Positions 1 to 8,023 of a stretch of 64,000 nucleotides of DNA are shown here, one piece after another. This DNA comes from Microvirga terrae (lineage in GTDB: Bacteria > Pseudomonadota > Alphaproteobacteria > Rhizobiales > Beijerinckiaceae). Numbering within the stretch: the first letter of the stretch is position 1; every line of letters starts with the position of its first letter. The DNA lies in assembly GCF_013307435.2 (NCBI RefSeq), contig NZ_CP102845.1:806001-870000 (forward strand), given 5' to 3'. The position numbers were made by a program, and so were the translations under genes. Below the pieces are notes generated by a model. That model searched no databases, was not told the DNA's origin, and worked only from the letters and a program-made list of their open reading frames with translations.

Positions 1-891
1 GAGAACGACAGGCCCTTGATCGAGGGCGCGCTCGCCTATGTCGAGGGCAGGGAGGAGGCCGCGCAGAACTCACTCGTGTCCCTGGATCCTCATTCCCTTC
101 CGCCCACCCTCGGGGCGCAGCTGGCACTCGTGCAGGCAGCGCTCATGGTCCGGAAGAACGTTGCGAAATCGGACGAGCTACTGGATTTTGTCCGGCTCCA
201 GGCACCCGGCACGCTCCTTGAGGAGGCGGCCCTGCGCAGGCAAGTCTTTGTGGCAAGTCAGACGAACAACATGGCGAAGTTCCAGTCGCTCGCGACTGAC
301 TATCTGCGGCGCTACCGGCATTCGATCTATGCCGGCAACTTCCGACAGCGATTGGCTTCAGCGCTCACGCGGGTCGATTTCGGAAAGGAAGCCTCCCGGT
401 TTGACGGCGCGGTTGCGATGATGTCGGAACTCGAGCCAGACGCACGGCGCGACCTCTATCTCTTGGCAGCGCGATCGTCCATCGAACAGGGATTCACGAC
501 CTCGGCCCGGATGATGGCGGATAAGGCACAGGAACTGGTAGGATCGGACAAGGTCAGTGCTGCAAGAGCAAATCTCTACCGGGCAGCATCGTTGATCACG
601 TCACCTCAAGCTATCGATGGTGCCGTCAATGATCTTCATGGCATTGATCAGTCCCTTCTTGCGGAGAGCGACGTCGACCTGCTGAAATCCGCCCTCGCGA
701 TGGCTGCCGAGATACGCAAAGTACCCGAAGTTCGATCCGCGCAGGGAGGAGCAACGAAGCCGATACAGGCCACGCTCACTGTCGAAGGATCGCAGGCCAG
801 TCCTGATTCCGCGCAAGGGCTGGAAAAGCTTCAGGCGCTATCTAAGGCACGTGACGCCTTAAGTCGCGTCGATAGACTGATCAAGAATTAA
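1..891 (+). CDS. motC: MotC-like periplasmic motility protein, C-terminal part (5' end outside window)
   Basis: The reading frame is open from base 1, so the true start lies to the left and only about 296 C-terminal residues are visible. It is largely alpha-helical and Ala/Leu/Arg-rich, with no membrane segment in the visible part. Rhizobial MotC is a periplasmic protein that works with MotB and the MotA stator, and motC sits directly before fliK (old name motD) in those genomes, exactly as here; fliK starts 14 bases downstream. The assignment rests on position and helical composition more than on a motif, so it is probable rather than certain. Confidence 0.65.
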   Translation, partial: ENDRPLIEGALAYVEGREEAAQNSLVSLDPHSLPPTLGAQLALVQAALMVRKNVAKSDELLDFVRLQAPGTLLEEAALRRQVFVASQTNNMAKFQSLATDYLRRYRHSIYAGNFRQRLASALTRVDFGKEASRFDGAVAMMSELEPDARRDLYLLAARSSIEQGFTTSARMMADKAQELVGSDKVSAARANLYRAASLITSPQAIDGAVNDLHGIDQSLLAESDVDLLKSALAMAAEIRKVPEVRSAQGGATKPIQATLTVEGSQASPDSAQGLEKLQALSKARDALSRVDRLIKN

Positions 892-905
892 GCGTGTAAG
901 AGCCC

Positions 906-2288
906 ATGAGCCGATTAGATCTATTATCGCAGGCAACACCTAGGCTTGTGGACGCCCAGTCGCGCAATCCAGCCACCGTCATGGATGCACAGGACGGTGC
1001 TGGAACCGCTCAGTCATCCGACTTCGCCTCACTGCTGGACGGGTTCTCTGGTCGTCCGCAGCGAGAGGGACTGGTGATCTCCGAAGAGACTGGGCTCTCA
1101 AACAGCGAGCCGGACAAGGCTGATTCCGAAGTGAATGCGGGAACCGACCCGCTACAGGCGCTCCTTCCTGAGGTAACGACCAGCGGTAACTCTACGGGCA
1201 GTCCGGTTCTTCCGTCTGGAATTCCCGCGATGTCGCTTCTCGAGAGCATCCTTCCCCGGATACTGGCGAGAACAGCCGCGGAAGGACATCCCGACGCGGG
1301 GCAGCCAGGTGCATCGTCTGCATCCCCCTATCTTGCAATGTCGCCACAAGAGACGGACGAGCTGAGCTCGACGACAACGGGGTCCGCGTCAAAGCTCTCG
1401 ATCGCAGTTCAGAACCAGGAAACCCATTTCAGACCTATCGTTGAAGGACTGAACGATGCTTCGCTCGAGGCAGAAGCCGCAGCGCCTCGCGAAGAGCTCG
1501 ATCTCACCACGGGCGCTCCGCTGATCGGGAAGTCCAAGGGGGCAGCTGTGAAGAGCCCGCACCCGGACGCCACTGCAGGAGCCGCCCAAGGTTCGAGCGG
1601 TCTGACCGGCGCAGTGAATGCCGCCAAAGAGCAAGAGGACGACGTCGTCAGACGCGGATCCTTCGATCGTGCTCCCGATCATGCCGAGCTGCAGAAGCAG
1701 TCGTCCATCGGAGCGGCGAAAGCCGAGGCTCCGTCTCTCCCGCCCTCGACGCTTCAGCATCTCGCCAAGTCCATCGTCGATGACGCCAAGAGCGTGTCGG
1801 AACCCCAAGCACCAACCTTCCAACAGAACGGATTGAACCGGGTCGCCACCGCGAGAGCGTCTGCTGGCGTCCTGCGGGTCCTGGATCTTCAGCTGAAGCC
1901 GGCGGAGCTCGGCCTGGTGACGATCAGGATGCGGCTTGCCGGCGACAGCATCGAGATGGAAATCCAGGCCCAGAACGACGAAACCGTAGACCTTCTGCGC
2001 CATGACGCGGAGAAGCTGTCGAACCTCCTGAGAGCGTCCGGCTACCGTCCCGACGTGATCACCATTCAATCCACCGAAGCTTCCTCCCATGACCGCGCCT
2101 CGTTCCAACGTCCTCCTCAAGGCAATCAGACACAGGGACAGTCTTTTGACCAAGGTGCGGGAGCAGGGCAGGGCAATTCACCCCGTCACCAGGATAACCG
2201 CCATGCCGGTGGCAGGCTGGACCTCCCTAACGACGGGAAAGATGCGTCGAACCCTGGCAGCAGCCGTACTGGCGGGATCTACCTTTAG
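906..2288 (+). CDS. fliK: Flagellar hook-length control protein FliK (rhizobial MotD)
   Basis: A 460-residue protein with a long low-complexity Ser/Ala/Glu-rich N-terminal region (about 1-300) and a compact C-terminal hook-length control domain (about 315-400) carrying LRVLDLQLKPAELGLVTIRM, typical of the Flg_hook family. FliK measures hook length and triggers the FlhB export-specificity switch; the partner flhB is encoded at 4.2-5.2 kb. The tail after the domain is Gln/Gly-rich and disordered-looking. The 3' end overlaps the next gene in another frame, which suggests coupled translation. Sequence between FliK orthologues is poorly conserved, so the C-terminal domain and context carry the call. 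Confidence 0.85.
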   Translation: MSRLDLLSQATPRLVDAQSRNPATVMDAQDGAGTAQSSDFASLLDGFSGRPQREGLVISEETGLSNSEPDKADSEVNAGTDPLQALLPEVTTSGNSTGSPVLPSGIPAMSLLESILPRILARTAAEGHPDAGQPGASSASPYLAMSPQETDELSSTTTGSASKLSIAVQNQETHFRPIVEGLNDASLEAEAAAPREELDLTTGAPLIGKSKGAAVKSPHPDATAGAAQGSSGLTGAVNAAKEQEDDVVRRGSFDRAPDHAELQKQSSIGAAKAEAPSLPPSTLQHLAKSIVDDAKSVSEPQAPTFQQNGLNRVATARASAGVLRVLDLQLKPAELGLVTIRMRLAGDSIEMEIQAQNDETVDLLRHDAEKLSNLLRASGYRPDVITIQSTEASSHDRASFQRPPQGNQTQGQSFDQGAGAGQGNSPRHQDNRHAGGRLDLPNDGKDASNPGSSRTGGIYL

Positions 2289-2856
2289 TCCGGGTGCTGT
2301 GCTGCCCGCCCTCGCGCAGTCACCGTCCGGCCTGTGTGAGCGGGAGATGATGCGAGCCGCGTCCAAGTACGGGGTCCCGTTGGGCATGCTCTACTCCGTC
2401 GGCCTCACCGAAACGGGTCGGCGCGGCAGCCTGCAGCCCTATGCCATGAACGTTGAAGGAAAGGCTGTCTTCTCGAACACCGCGGCCGAGGCGACGCAAC
2501 GCTTCGAGGAAGCCAGCCGAGGTGGAGCGAGGCTCATCGATCTTGGCTGCATGCAGATCAACCATCTCTACCACCGCGAGAATTTCCCGTCGCTTGAGAG
2601 CATGTTGAACCCACGCACCAACGTCGAGTACGCCGCACGCTTTCTGCGCGAACTCAAGGCACGGCACGAGACATGGACGATGGCCGTCGCCCGCTATCAT
2701 GCCGGGCCAAACAATGACCCGGCCCAAAAGCGCTACGTGTGCCGGGTGATCGCCAATATGGTGGCGACCGGATTCGGTCAATGGACGCCCGGAGCCCGGA
2801 CCTTCTGTGCGGATGCCCCGGGCCTGAGCGCCGGACAGACCGCCTCAGACGGCTGA
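2203..2856 (+). CDS. Exported lytic transglycosylase (SLT-domain) protein
   Basis: A 217-residue protein with a signal peptide (Arg-Arg then a hydrophobic stretch ending ALAQ) and an SLT/lysozyme-like domain: catalytic Glu in SVGLTETGRRG, then DLGCMQINHLYH, and AVARYHAGPNN near the C-terminus. Such enzymes cleave peptidoglycan locally so that the flagellar rod can pass. The ATG at 2203 has AGGA eight bases upstream; the ATG at 2242 would give a more compact signal peptide but lacks a good ribosome binding site. The gene overlaps the end of fliK. The role in flagellar assembly is inferred from its place; the enzyme family is clear. Confidence 0.8.
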   Translation: MPVAGWTSLTTGKMRRTLAAAVLAGSTFSPGAVLPALAQSPSGLCEREMMRAASKYGVPLGMLYSVGLTETGRRGSLQPYAMNVEGKAVFSNTAAEATQRFEEASRGGARLIDLGCMQINHLYHRENFPSLESMLNPRTNVEYAARFLRELKARHETWTMAVARYHAGPNNDPAQKRYVCRVIANMVATGFGQWTPGARTFCADAPGLSAGQTASDG

Positions 2857-2951
2857 TGCGCCGAGCCTCCCTTATCAAGGCGTCCTGTCATACAACCTCG
2901 GACACCAGACCGACAATTGTGCCGATGCGGGCCCCTGCCCTCGCACTGGCG

Positions 2952-3653
2952 CTAACGCGTCATGCGGATTTCGGAGCCGGTACCATTCAAGTGTCCGGCA
3001 AGTGCGGCCTCGGCTCCCGCCAACCGGGCAACCGGCTGGCCGCGTGAGAAGAGGATCACCTGGTTGTCACGGAAACTCCAGCCATTGACACTTCGCATGC
3101 CCTCGTGGGCGCATCCTTGCGTCGATGCCCTGTAAAGATCCAGGGATGGGACGCTCGACAGCTGCACCTTGCAGGTGGATGCGTCGACACTGGCCTTCCA
3201 GGCGCCCGCGTAGGAAGAGGCGCGCTGCGGAGCGGCGAAAACCCCTGGTGGACTGGACGTGGAACCGGCAGAACTTTGGCCGGTCGAGACAGGAGCGCTG
3301 CTCGACGGAGCCGGCTCCACCGGAACCGGGCTGCCGGAGGGCTCTAGGGTGCCAACGACCGGCGCCGAGGCAGGAGGGTCCATATCGATTTCGAGTTGAA
3401 CGTCTTGAGACCGTGCCGGACGCACGACATCGAGCTCCGGAATCCTGGTCGCGACCGTGGCAGGCTCGGCGACCGCATAATAGGCTGGCCCGACGGCCTG
3501 TCGGCTCCAGGGCGCAGAATATTCCGGGTAGGTCGTGCGGCCGCGCGCCGTGCCCCACGGCCCGTGATCATACGACGCCCCCGTTCCGTTGCAGGCCGAG
3601 ATCGTGCCTGCCACCGTCAGCAGAATTGTCGTCGTCAAGACTTTGCGCTGCAT
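2952..3653 (-). CDS. Lipoprotein with C-terminal AprI/Inh (Omp19-like) protease-inhibitor domain
   Basis: A 233-residue protein starting with a lipoprotein signal peptide (MQRKVLTTTI, lipobox ISAC, acylated Cys about residue 21), a Pro/Ser/Val-rich linker to about residue 140, and a C-terminal domain of about 85 residues with two cysteines (DASTCKVQL and TQGCAHEGMR) followed by VNGWSFRDNQVILFS. This pattern matches the AprI/Inh family, which includes the Brucella lipoprotein Omp19. Family members inhibit proteases; the target here is unknown. It ends the leftward flagellar block, 20 bases after the preceding gene. An ATG at 3671 is an alternative start, but 3653 gives the cleanest signal peptide. 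Confidence 0.72.
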   Translation of the reverse strand: MQRKVLTTTILLTVAGTISACNGTGASYDHGPWGTARGRTTYPEYSAPWSRQAVGPAYYAVAEPATVATRIPELDVVRPARSQDVQLEIDMDPPASAPVVGTLEPSGSPVPVEPAPSSSAPVSTGQSSAGSTSSPPGVFAAPQRASSYAGAWKASVDASTCKVQLSSVPSLDLYRASTQGCAHEGMRSVNGWSFRDNQVILFSRGQPVARLAGAEAALAGHLNGTGSEIRMTR

Positions 3654-3673
3654 CGCACTGGGATCAGCCATGG

Positions 3674-4177
3674 TCAATGGCGCAACGCGCCGGCAGGGCA
3701 ATAGGAGGACTTGAACCGGGCCGGCAGGGGCCTCAGGCGGGCGGACGAGAGAATCATCTCGAAAGATGATGGGTTGAAGTCGGATTGGCAGATCGCCGTG
3801 TCCAGAAGCACTTCGCTGATTTGGACTCCGATGTCGTAGTTGCCGAAAATGATCTTGAAGAAGACGGTGACCGAGTCGTGCACGAACTCCATGTCGAGAA
3901 CGACATGCTTTGCATCTTCCCGTTCGGCACTGACATGGGCGACGTAACCATATGACAGTGTCTCACCCTTGAAGTAGAGTTCCGCGGAGGATGTTACCAT
4001 CTCGTCCATGTTGCCGTGCAGCTGATTGTCGGCATAAAAGCGGATGATCTCTGCGTCCGTCAGGCAGAAATCAGCGATGACGTCCTTGATATTGCACGCC
4101 AAAACCTCCTCGAAGGCTTGCATATCCCAATGCTCTCTCAGCGGAGCCGCAACTTCGACGGTGCGAAGGCTTCTCAT
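3674..4177 (-). CDS. Unknown protein translationally coupled to flhB
   Basis: A 167-residue soluble protein that I do not recognise. Its start codon overlaps the flhB stop (ATGA), so it is almost certainly translated with flhB and belongs to the flagellar operon. It has no signal peptide or obvious membrane segment; it is acidic, with alternating hydrophobic beta-like stretches (HVVLDMEFVHDSVTVFFKII, then GVQISEVLLDTA). Nothing in it resembles FliH, which is not seen in this window. It may be a lineage-specific flagellar assembly or export factor. The coding call is strong because of the coupling and the length; the function is unknown. Confidence 0.6.
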   Translation of the reverse strand: MRSLRTVEVAAPLREHWDMQAFEEVLACNIKDVIADFCLTDAEIIRFYADNQLHGNMDEMVTSSAELYFKGETLSYGYVAHVSAEREDAKHVVLDMEFVHDSVTVFFKIIFGNYDIGVQISEVLLDTAICQSDFNPSSFEMILSSARLRPLPARFKSSYCPAGALRH

Positions 4178-5238
4178 TTAGACCTCGTGAGGATGTAGAA
4201 TAGAATCTGGGCGACGGCCTTGTAGAAGTCGGGAGGAATCATTCGGTCGACTTCGACATGGTCGTACATGGACCTTGCCAGAGGCTTGTCTTCAATGACC
4301 GGGATGCCGCTATTCTCGGCAATCTCGCGGATTTTCAAGGCGATGAGATCCCTGCCCTTCGCGACGACAATCGGGGCGCTGGCTTCACTGCGTTCGTAGC
4401 GCATGGCAATCGCGAAGTGGGTCGGATTGGCGATCACGAACGTCGCCTTTGGCACCGCCGCCAGCATCCGCTTGCGGCTTCGGTCCTGCGCCAGGGAGCG
4501 CATCCGTGCCTTGACCATCGGATCGCCCTCCATCTGCTTGTACTCTTCCTTAACCTCCTGCTTGGTCATCTTCAGATCACTGTGCCACTTGAACCGAGCC
4601 CAGAGCAGGTCGGCGGCAACAAGAACGATCGTCGCGATGGCGATGGCCGAGACAAGACGCATGGCCATGGTCAACATCAGCTCCGGAAGAAGGGAGGGAT
4701 CGGTGATCATGGCATTCAAAACCTTGTATTGCTCCGACTTCAGAAGCAGGAGGCTGACGAGCGTCATCGTTGCAAACTTGAACAATGACTTTGAAAATTC
4801 TACTAAACCTTGGCGTCCGAAGATCCGCTTCCAGCCGCTCACGGGCGATATTCTGTTCCATTGCGGTCTGATCCGCTCGGAGACAACGGACGGGACATTC
4901 TGCAATATCGATGCAGCGAGGCTGCAAGCGGCCAAGATGATGATTGCCGGGATCAGGAACTGACCAATCTCGAGGGCGACCGCGTGTATCAGCGCGGTCG
5001 CGTCCGAGCCCGAATCGAGACGGAAGTCCTGAGGGCGATTGACGAACAGCGAGAGCTTCTCCGTCAGGCTCCTCGTCGTGCTCCGGGTCGTGAACGCCAG
5101 AACGAGGAGGATCCCGACAAGGGAAGCGAACATGGGAGCTTCTCTCGAGAACGGGATATTCCCCTTCTCGATCGCGTCCCGAATTTTCTTATCGGAAGGC
5201 GCTTCTGTCTTGCTGTCCTTATCGTCCGTGTCAGACAT
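4174..5238 (-). CDS. flhB: Flagellar export apparatus protein FlhB
   Basis: A 354-residue inner-membrane component of the flagellar type III export gate. Four hydrophobic segments lie at about 35-50, 92-112, 150-167 and 188-212, followed by a cytoplasmic domain with the autocleavage motif NPTH at residues 271-274. Cleavage between Asn and Pro switches export from rod/hook to filament substrates, with FliK as the trigger. The length is the family norm. It is the penultimate member of the leftward motA-fliM-fliN-fliG-flhB series, separated from fliG by 137 bases, and is coupled to the following unknown gene by an ATGA overlap. Confidence 0.97.
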   Translation of the reverse strand: MSDTDDKDSKTEAPSDKKIRDAIEKGNIPFSREAPMFASLVGILLVLAFTTRSTTRSLTEKLSLFVNRPQDFRLDSGSDATALIHAVALEIGQFLIPAIIILAACSLAASILQNVPSVVSERIRPQWNRISPVSGWKRIFGRQGLVEFSKSLFKFATMTLVSLLLLKSEQYKVLNAMITDPSLLPELMLTMAMRLVSAIAIATIVLVAADLLWARFKWHSDLKMTKQEVKEEYKQMEGDPMVKARMRSLAQDRSRKRMLAAVPKATFVIANPTHFAIAMRYERSEASAPIVVAKGRDLIALKIREIAENSGIPVIEDKPLARSMYDHVEVDRMIPPDFYKAVAQILFYILTRSK

Positions 5239-5375
5239 GTTCCAAGGTTCGGCTGCGAGAGCATCGGACTCGAAGGGCAGGTACCGTTCCGGACCCGATG
5301 CTCAGATCTTGGGTGACGCATGGCGGAAAGTGAGGCGCCTCGCGGCGGGGAGATCCTCTCATAATCCTCGATGCT

Positions 5376-6404
5376 CTAGAAATAGGCCTCTTCCTCGGAC
5401 TCCGAGTTGATGACGATCTCTCCTCGACCGGCCATCTCGAGAGCCAGGTCCGTGATGCTGCGCCGTGCATCTGCGATATCGCGATGTGCGGACGGCTCCT
5501 TGCTGTTGAGTTCGTGCTCGATCATACGGCGAACTCGCGACGAGAGAGCCGAGAGAACCACCTTGCGGAACTCGTCGTTCGTGCCCTTGAGGGCGAGCAC
5601 GACGCGATCCGGCGGGACCTGATCGAACAGGGTCGTGCGATCCTTGGGCGTCAGTTTCACGATGTCGTCGAAGGTGAAGAGCAGGCCTCTGAGGATTTCT
5701 GCCGATTTCGGGCGAACGGTCGACAGGCTTGTCAGCACATCCTCCATGTGATCCCGTTCCATCTTGTTGATGATGTCGGCGATCTTCGCGTGAGTATCCG
5801 CACCAGCATTCTTCGAGAAGTTGGCCATGAAATCCTCATGAAGCGTCTTCTCGATGTTCTTCATCGTCTCATCGACGATCGGCTTCATGCTGAGCATCCG
5901 GCGCATGAGGTTGTTCCGCAGTGGCTGCGGCAGCTGCGTCATGACTTTCGCCGCGCAGGAGGGCTTCACCTTCGACAGGATCAGAGCCGCAGTCTGCGGA
6001 TGCTCCTTCATCAGGTAGGATGCAATCGCACTTTCGCTGACGGTGGAGATTCGCTCCCAGATGCTTCGGTTGGCGTTTCCGACAACCTCGTTCATGATGC
6101 TGGCGATCTGCTCCGGACTCAGGATTCCCGTAAGCAGCTTCTCGATGTGTGCCGCACCGCCGACCAGGTCCGCTCCGTCAGAGAAATTCGACGCGAACTC
6201 TTCAACGAGCTGCTCGATCTGTGTCGGGGACACCGGCCCGAGCTGAGCGGCCGATTTGGTGACGAGACGAATCTCCTCTTCGTTGAAATGCTTGAGGATC
6301 CTGCTTGCTGCAGGCTTCCCCATGGCGAAGAGGAGGGTTGCGACGCGCTCGGGTCCTTTCAGAACCTTAGTGCCATTCGCCTTCATGGGAACGTGAGCGA
6401 CCAT
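5376..6404 (-). CDS. fliG: Flagellar motor switch protein FliG
   Basis: A 342-residue C-ring rotor protein. The N-terminal domain (about 14-110) binds FliF. The middle domain carries the EHPQ motif (KEHPQTAALILSKV, about 134-147), which contacts FliM. The C-terminal domain has the charged torque helix (PPDRVVLALKGTNDEFRKVV and SSRVRRMIEHEL), the residues that meet MotA. All three parts and the length are normal. It lies 14 bases downstream of fliN, consistent with one transcript. Alternative ATG codons near the N-terminus make the exact start uncertain by up to about six residues. Confidence 0.97.
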   Translation of the reverse strand: MVAHVPMKANGTKVLKGPERVATLLFAMGKPAASRILKHFNEEEIRLVTKSAAQLGPVSPTQIEQLVEEFASNFSDGADLVGGAAHIEKLLTGILSPEQIASIMNEVVGNANRSIWERISTVSESAIASYLMKEHPQTAALILSKVKPSCAAKVMTQLPQPLRNNLMRRMLSMKPIVDETMKNIEKTLHEDFMANFSKNAGADTHAKIADIINKMERDHMEDVLTSLSTVRPKSAEILRGLLFTFDDIVKLTPKDRTTLFDQVPPDRVVLALKGTNDEFRKVVLSALSSRVRRMIEHELNSKEPSAHRDIADARRSITDLALEMAGRGEIVINSESEEEAYF

Positions 6405-6418
6405 GCCGTGAAGCCAAC

Positions 6419-6784
6419 TTAGCCGTTAAGATCGTTGGTCGGAGGGCCGACGATTTCCGTCAGCGAGATGCCGAAGCGGGAGTTGTCGTCCTCGACGACA
6501 ACGACTTCGCCCCGGGCGATGATGCGGCCGTTCACGACCACGTCGACCGGTTCGCCGACCCGATGGTCCAGCGGAACGATCGCACCTCGGCCGAGCTTCA
6601 TCAAGTTGGCGACCGGCATCGTGGCGGAGCCGAGAACGACCTGAATGGTGACCGGAATGCGCAGGATCGAGTCGAGGTTCTTGCCGCCGCCCAGCTTTTC
6701 GTCCTGCAGAGCAGAACTTTCAAAAGCAGCGTCCTGCTGCCACACGGCTTTGTCCTGAGATTTGGGCTCGAAGGGGTTCGTCAT
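6419..6784 (-). CDS. fliN: Flagellar motor switch protein FliN
   Basis: A 121-residue protein with a short polar N-terminus and one C-terminal SpoA/FliN domain (about 40-113): IPVTIQVVLGSATMPVANLM, GAIVPLDHRVGEPVDVVVNG and GEVVVVEDDNSRFGISLTEI. It forms the lower C-ring with FliM and, in other bacteria, docks the FliH-FliI export ATPase complex. The gene sits between a small membrane protein and fliG in the leftward operon with spacing of 10-15 bases. The family call is unambiguous. Confidence 0.95.
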   Translation of the reverse strand: MTNPFEPKSQDKAVWQQDAAFESSALQDEKLGGGKNLDSILRIPVTIQVVLGSATMPVANLMKLGRGAIVPLDHRVGEPVDVVVNGRIIARGEVVVVEDDNSRFGISLTEIVGPPTNDLNG

Positions 6785-6795
6785 GGGAATGGGCC

Positions 6796-7110
6796 TTATG
6801 GTTGCGATGCGCGGGCGAGGGATTGGGTCTGCTGGCGTGCGTCTTGCAGGAGGTGCTCGAGCTGGCTGGTGATCGCCTGGGCCTCCTCGATGCGTTTACC
6901 GAGCAGGACGAGCGTCTCCTTGCCTTCCGTGCCGAAGGTTGCAACGGCCCCCTGAGCCGCCATCAAGGCCGCGCCGGTCTTGTCGAAGATCTGCTGATAC
7001 TCGGCATGGTACCGGTCGAGCCTCTTGAGCTTGCGATACATGACGGCGACCATGACGCTGGTCGTCACGAGGGCGAGGAAGAGGACGGCGTTAGCGAGGG
7101 AGGACATCAT
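6796..7110 (-). CDS. Small membrane-anchored coiled-coil protein between fliM and fliN
   Basis: A 104-residue protein beginning ATGATG, overlapping the fliM 3' end by 20 bases; an AAAGAG-type ribosome binding site lies about eight bases upstream. An N-terminal membrane segment (about residues 4-24) is followed by a charged region and a long amphipathic helix with heptad-like spacing to the C-terminus. It resembles the small single-pass proteins found next to fliM/fliN in alphaproteobacteria (possibly the DUF6468 type, from memory only). Sinorhizobium meliloti, as I recall, has no gene at this position, so it may be an accessory C-ring or stator factor. Function unknown. Confidence 0.65.
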   Translation of the reverse strand: MMSSLANAVLFLALVTTSVMVAVMYRKLKRLDRYHAEYQQIFDKTGAALMAAQGAVATFGTEGKETLVLLGKRIEEAQAITSQLEHLLQDARQQTQSLARASQP

Positions 7111-8023
7111 CGAGAAACTCTTTTTCCTGGTCGATGAGCTCATCGACCTTCAGAACGTAGGACCCTTCTGACTGGCCGATATGGCACCAGAAAAGACCCT
7201 GCTGATTGCTCTCAAGTTTGACGCGGCTGCGGGGGGTCGCCTGCAGTTCAATGACGTCTCCGATCTTGAGGTCGGCAATCTCTCCCAGGGAGAGGAACCG
7301 CTCCTCGAGAACGGCCTTGAGCGTAACCTCCGTCTTCTTCACCTCCGTGGCGATCTGCTTCATCCACCGGGGGTCACGACCCGATGATTCGCCGGTCACC
7401 ACATGAGAGAGGGCTTTCCGCATCGGGTTGAGGACGGACTGCGGGATGATGACGAACATCTCGCCGCCGCGGTTGAGCGCCTGGAGAAGGAACTTCGCCG
7501 CCACCGCCTGATTGTTCCGCCGCCCGATGACCGCGAAGTCCATACGGGTCTCGATTCGCTCGAGCTTGAACTTCGTATCGACGATCAGGGAGAACGATGC
7601 CTGAAGAGCCTTCGCGACGTGCTCGAAAAGGGTCTGAGCCATCCGGAGTTCGATGCTCGAGAAGCCGCGCGCCTCCTCGACGGGAGGTTCGGAGCCGTCG
7701 GAGCCGAAGAGAACCTCCACCATCGTATAGATGAAGTCCCGGTCGAAGCCGATCAGGATGTGGCTGTCCCATTCCGGCGCATGGAAGATGCCCGCGACTG
7801 CGTTTGCCTCGTACATCTCCAGAATTTCGGTGATGCGACCGCTCTCAAGCCCGCTGAGCGAGTAGTACATGGGTGATGCTGCCAGGTGGCGCAGGTGCTC
7901 GGCGCAGCTGGTCGTCATGCGGTCGAAGATCACATGGAGCATCGGCAGGCGATCGAGGGAGAGGCCCGCTGCATCCAGAAGCATGTCGCGGATGTCGTTG
8001 GCGCTATGGGATCCGCTCATCAT
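7091..8023 (-). CDS. fliM: Flagellar motor switch protein FliM
   Basis: A protein of about 310 residues with the FliM middle domain (SLSGLESGRITEILEMYEAN onward, GIFHAPEWDSHILIGFD) and a C-terminal FliN-like SpoA domain (about 225-300, GEIADLKIGDVIELQATPRS). FliM receives phosphorylated CheY and sets rotation direction. The start is either GTG at 8026 or ATG at 8023; the ATG follows the motA stop as TGATG. The gene follows motA directly, so stator and switch proteins are co-translated. The N-terminal CheY-binding segment is not the enterobacterial one, as usual in rhizobia. Confidence 0.94.
   Translation of the reverse strand: MMSGSHSANDIRDMLLDAAGLSLDRLPMLHVIFDRMTTSCAEHLRHLAASPMYYSLSGLESGRITEILEMYEANAVAGIFHAPEWDSHILIGFDRDFIYTMVEVLFGSDGSEPPVEEARGFSSIELRMAQTLFEHVAKALQASFSLIVDTKFKLERIETRMDFAVIGRRNNQAVAAKFLLQALNRGGEMFVIIPQSVLNPMRKALSHVVTGESSGRDPRWMKQIATEVKKTEVTLKAVLEERFLSLGEIADLKIGDVIELQATPRSRVKLESNQQGLFWCHIGQSEGSYVLKVDELIDQEKEFLDDVLPR

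Noticed and set aside
5259..5303. Inverted repeat GAGCATCGG/CCGATGCTC between fliG and flhB as a terminator
   Set aside because: The loop is 27 bases, no U-run follows, and the genes on both sides read in the same direction as one operon.
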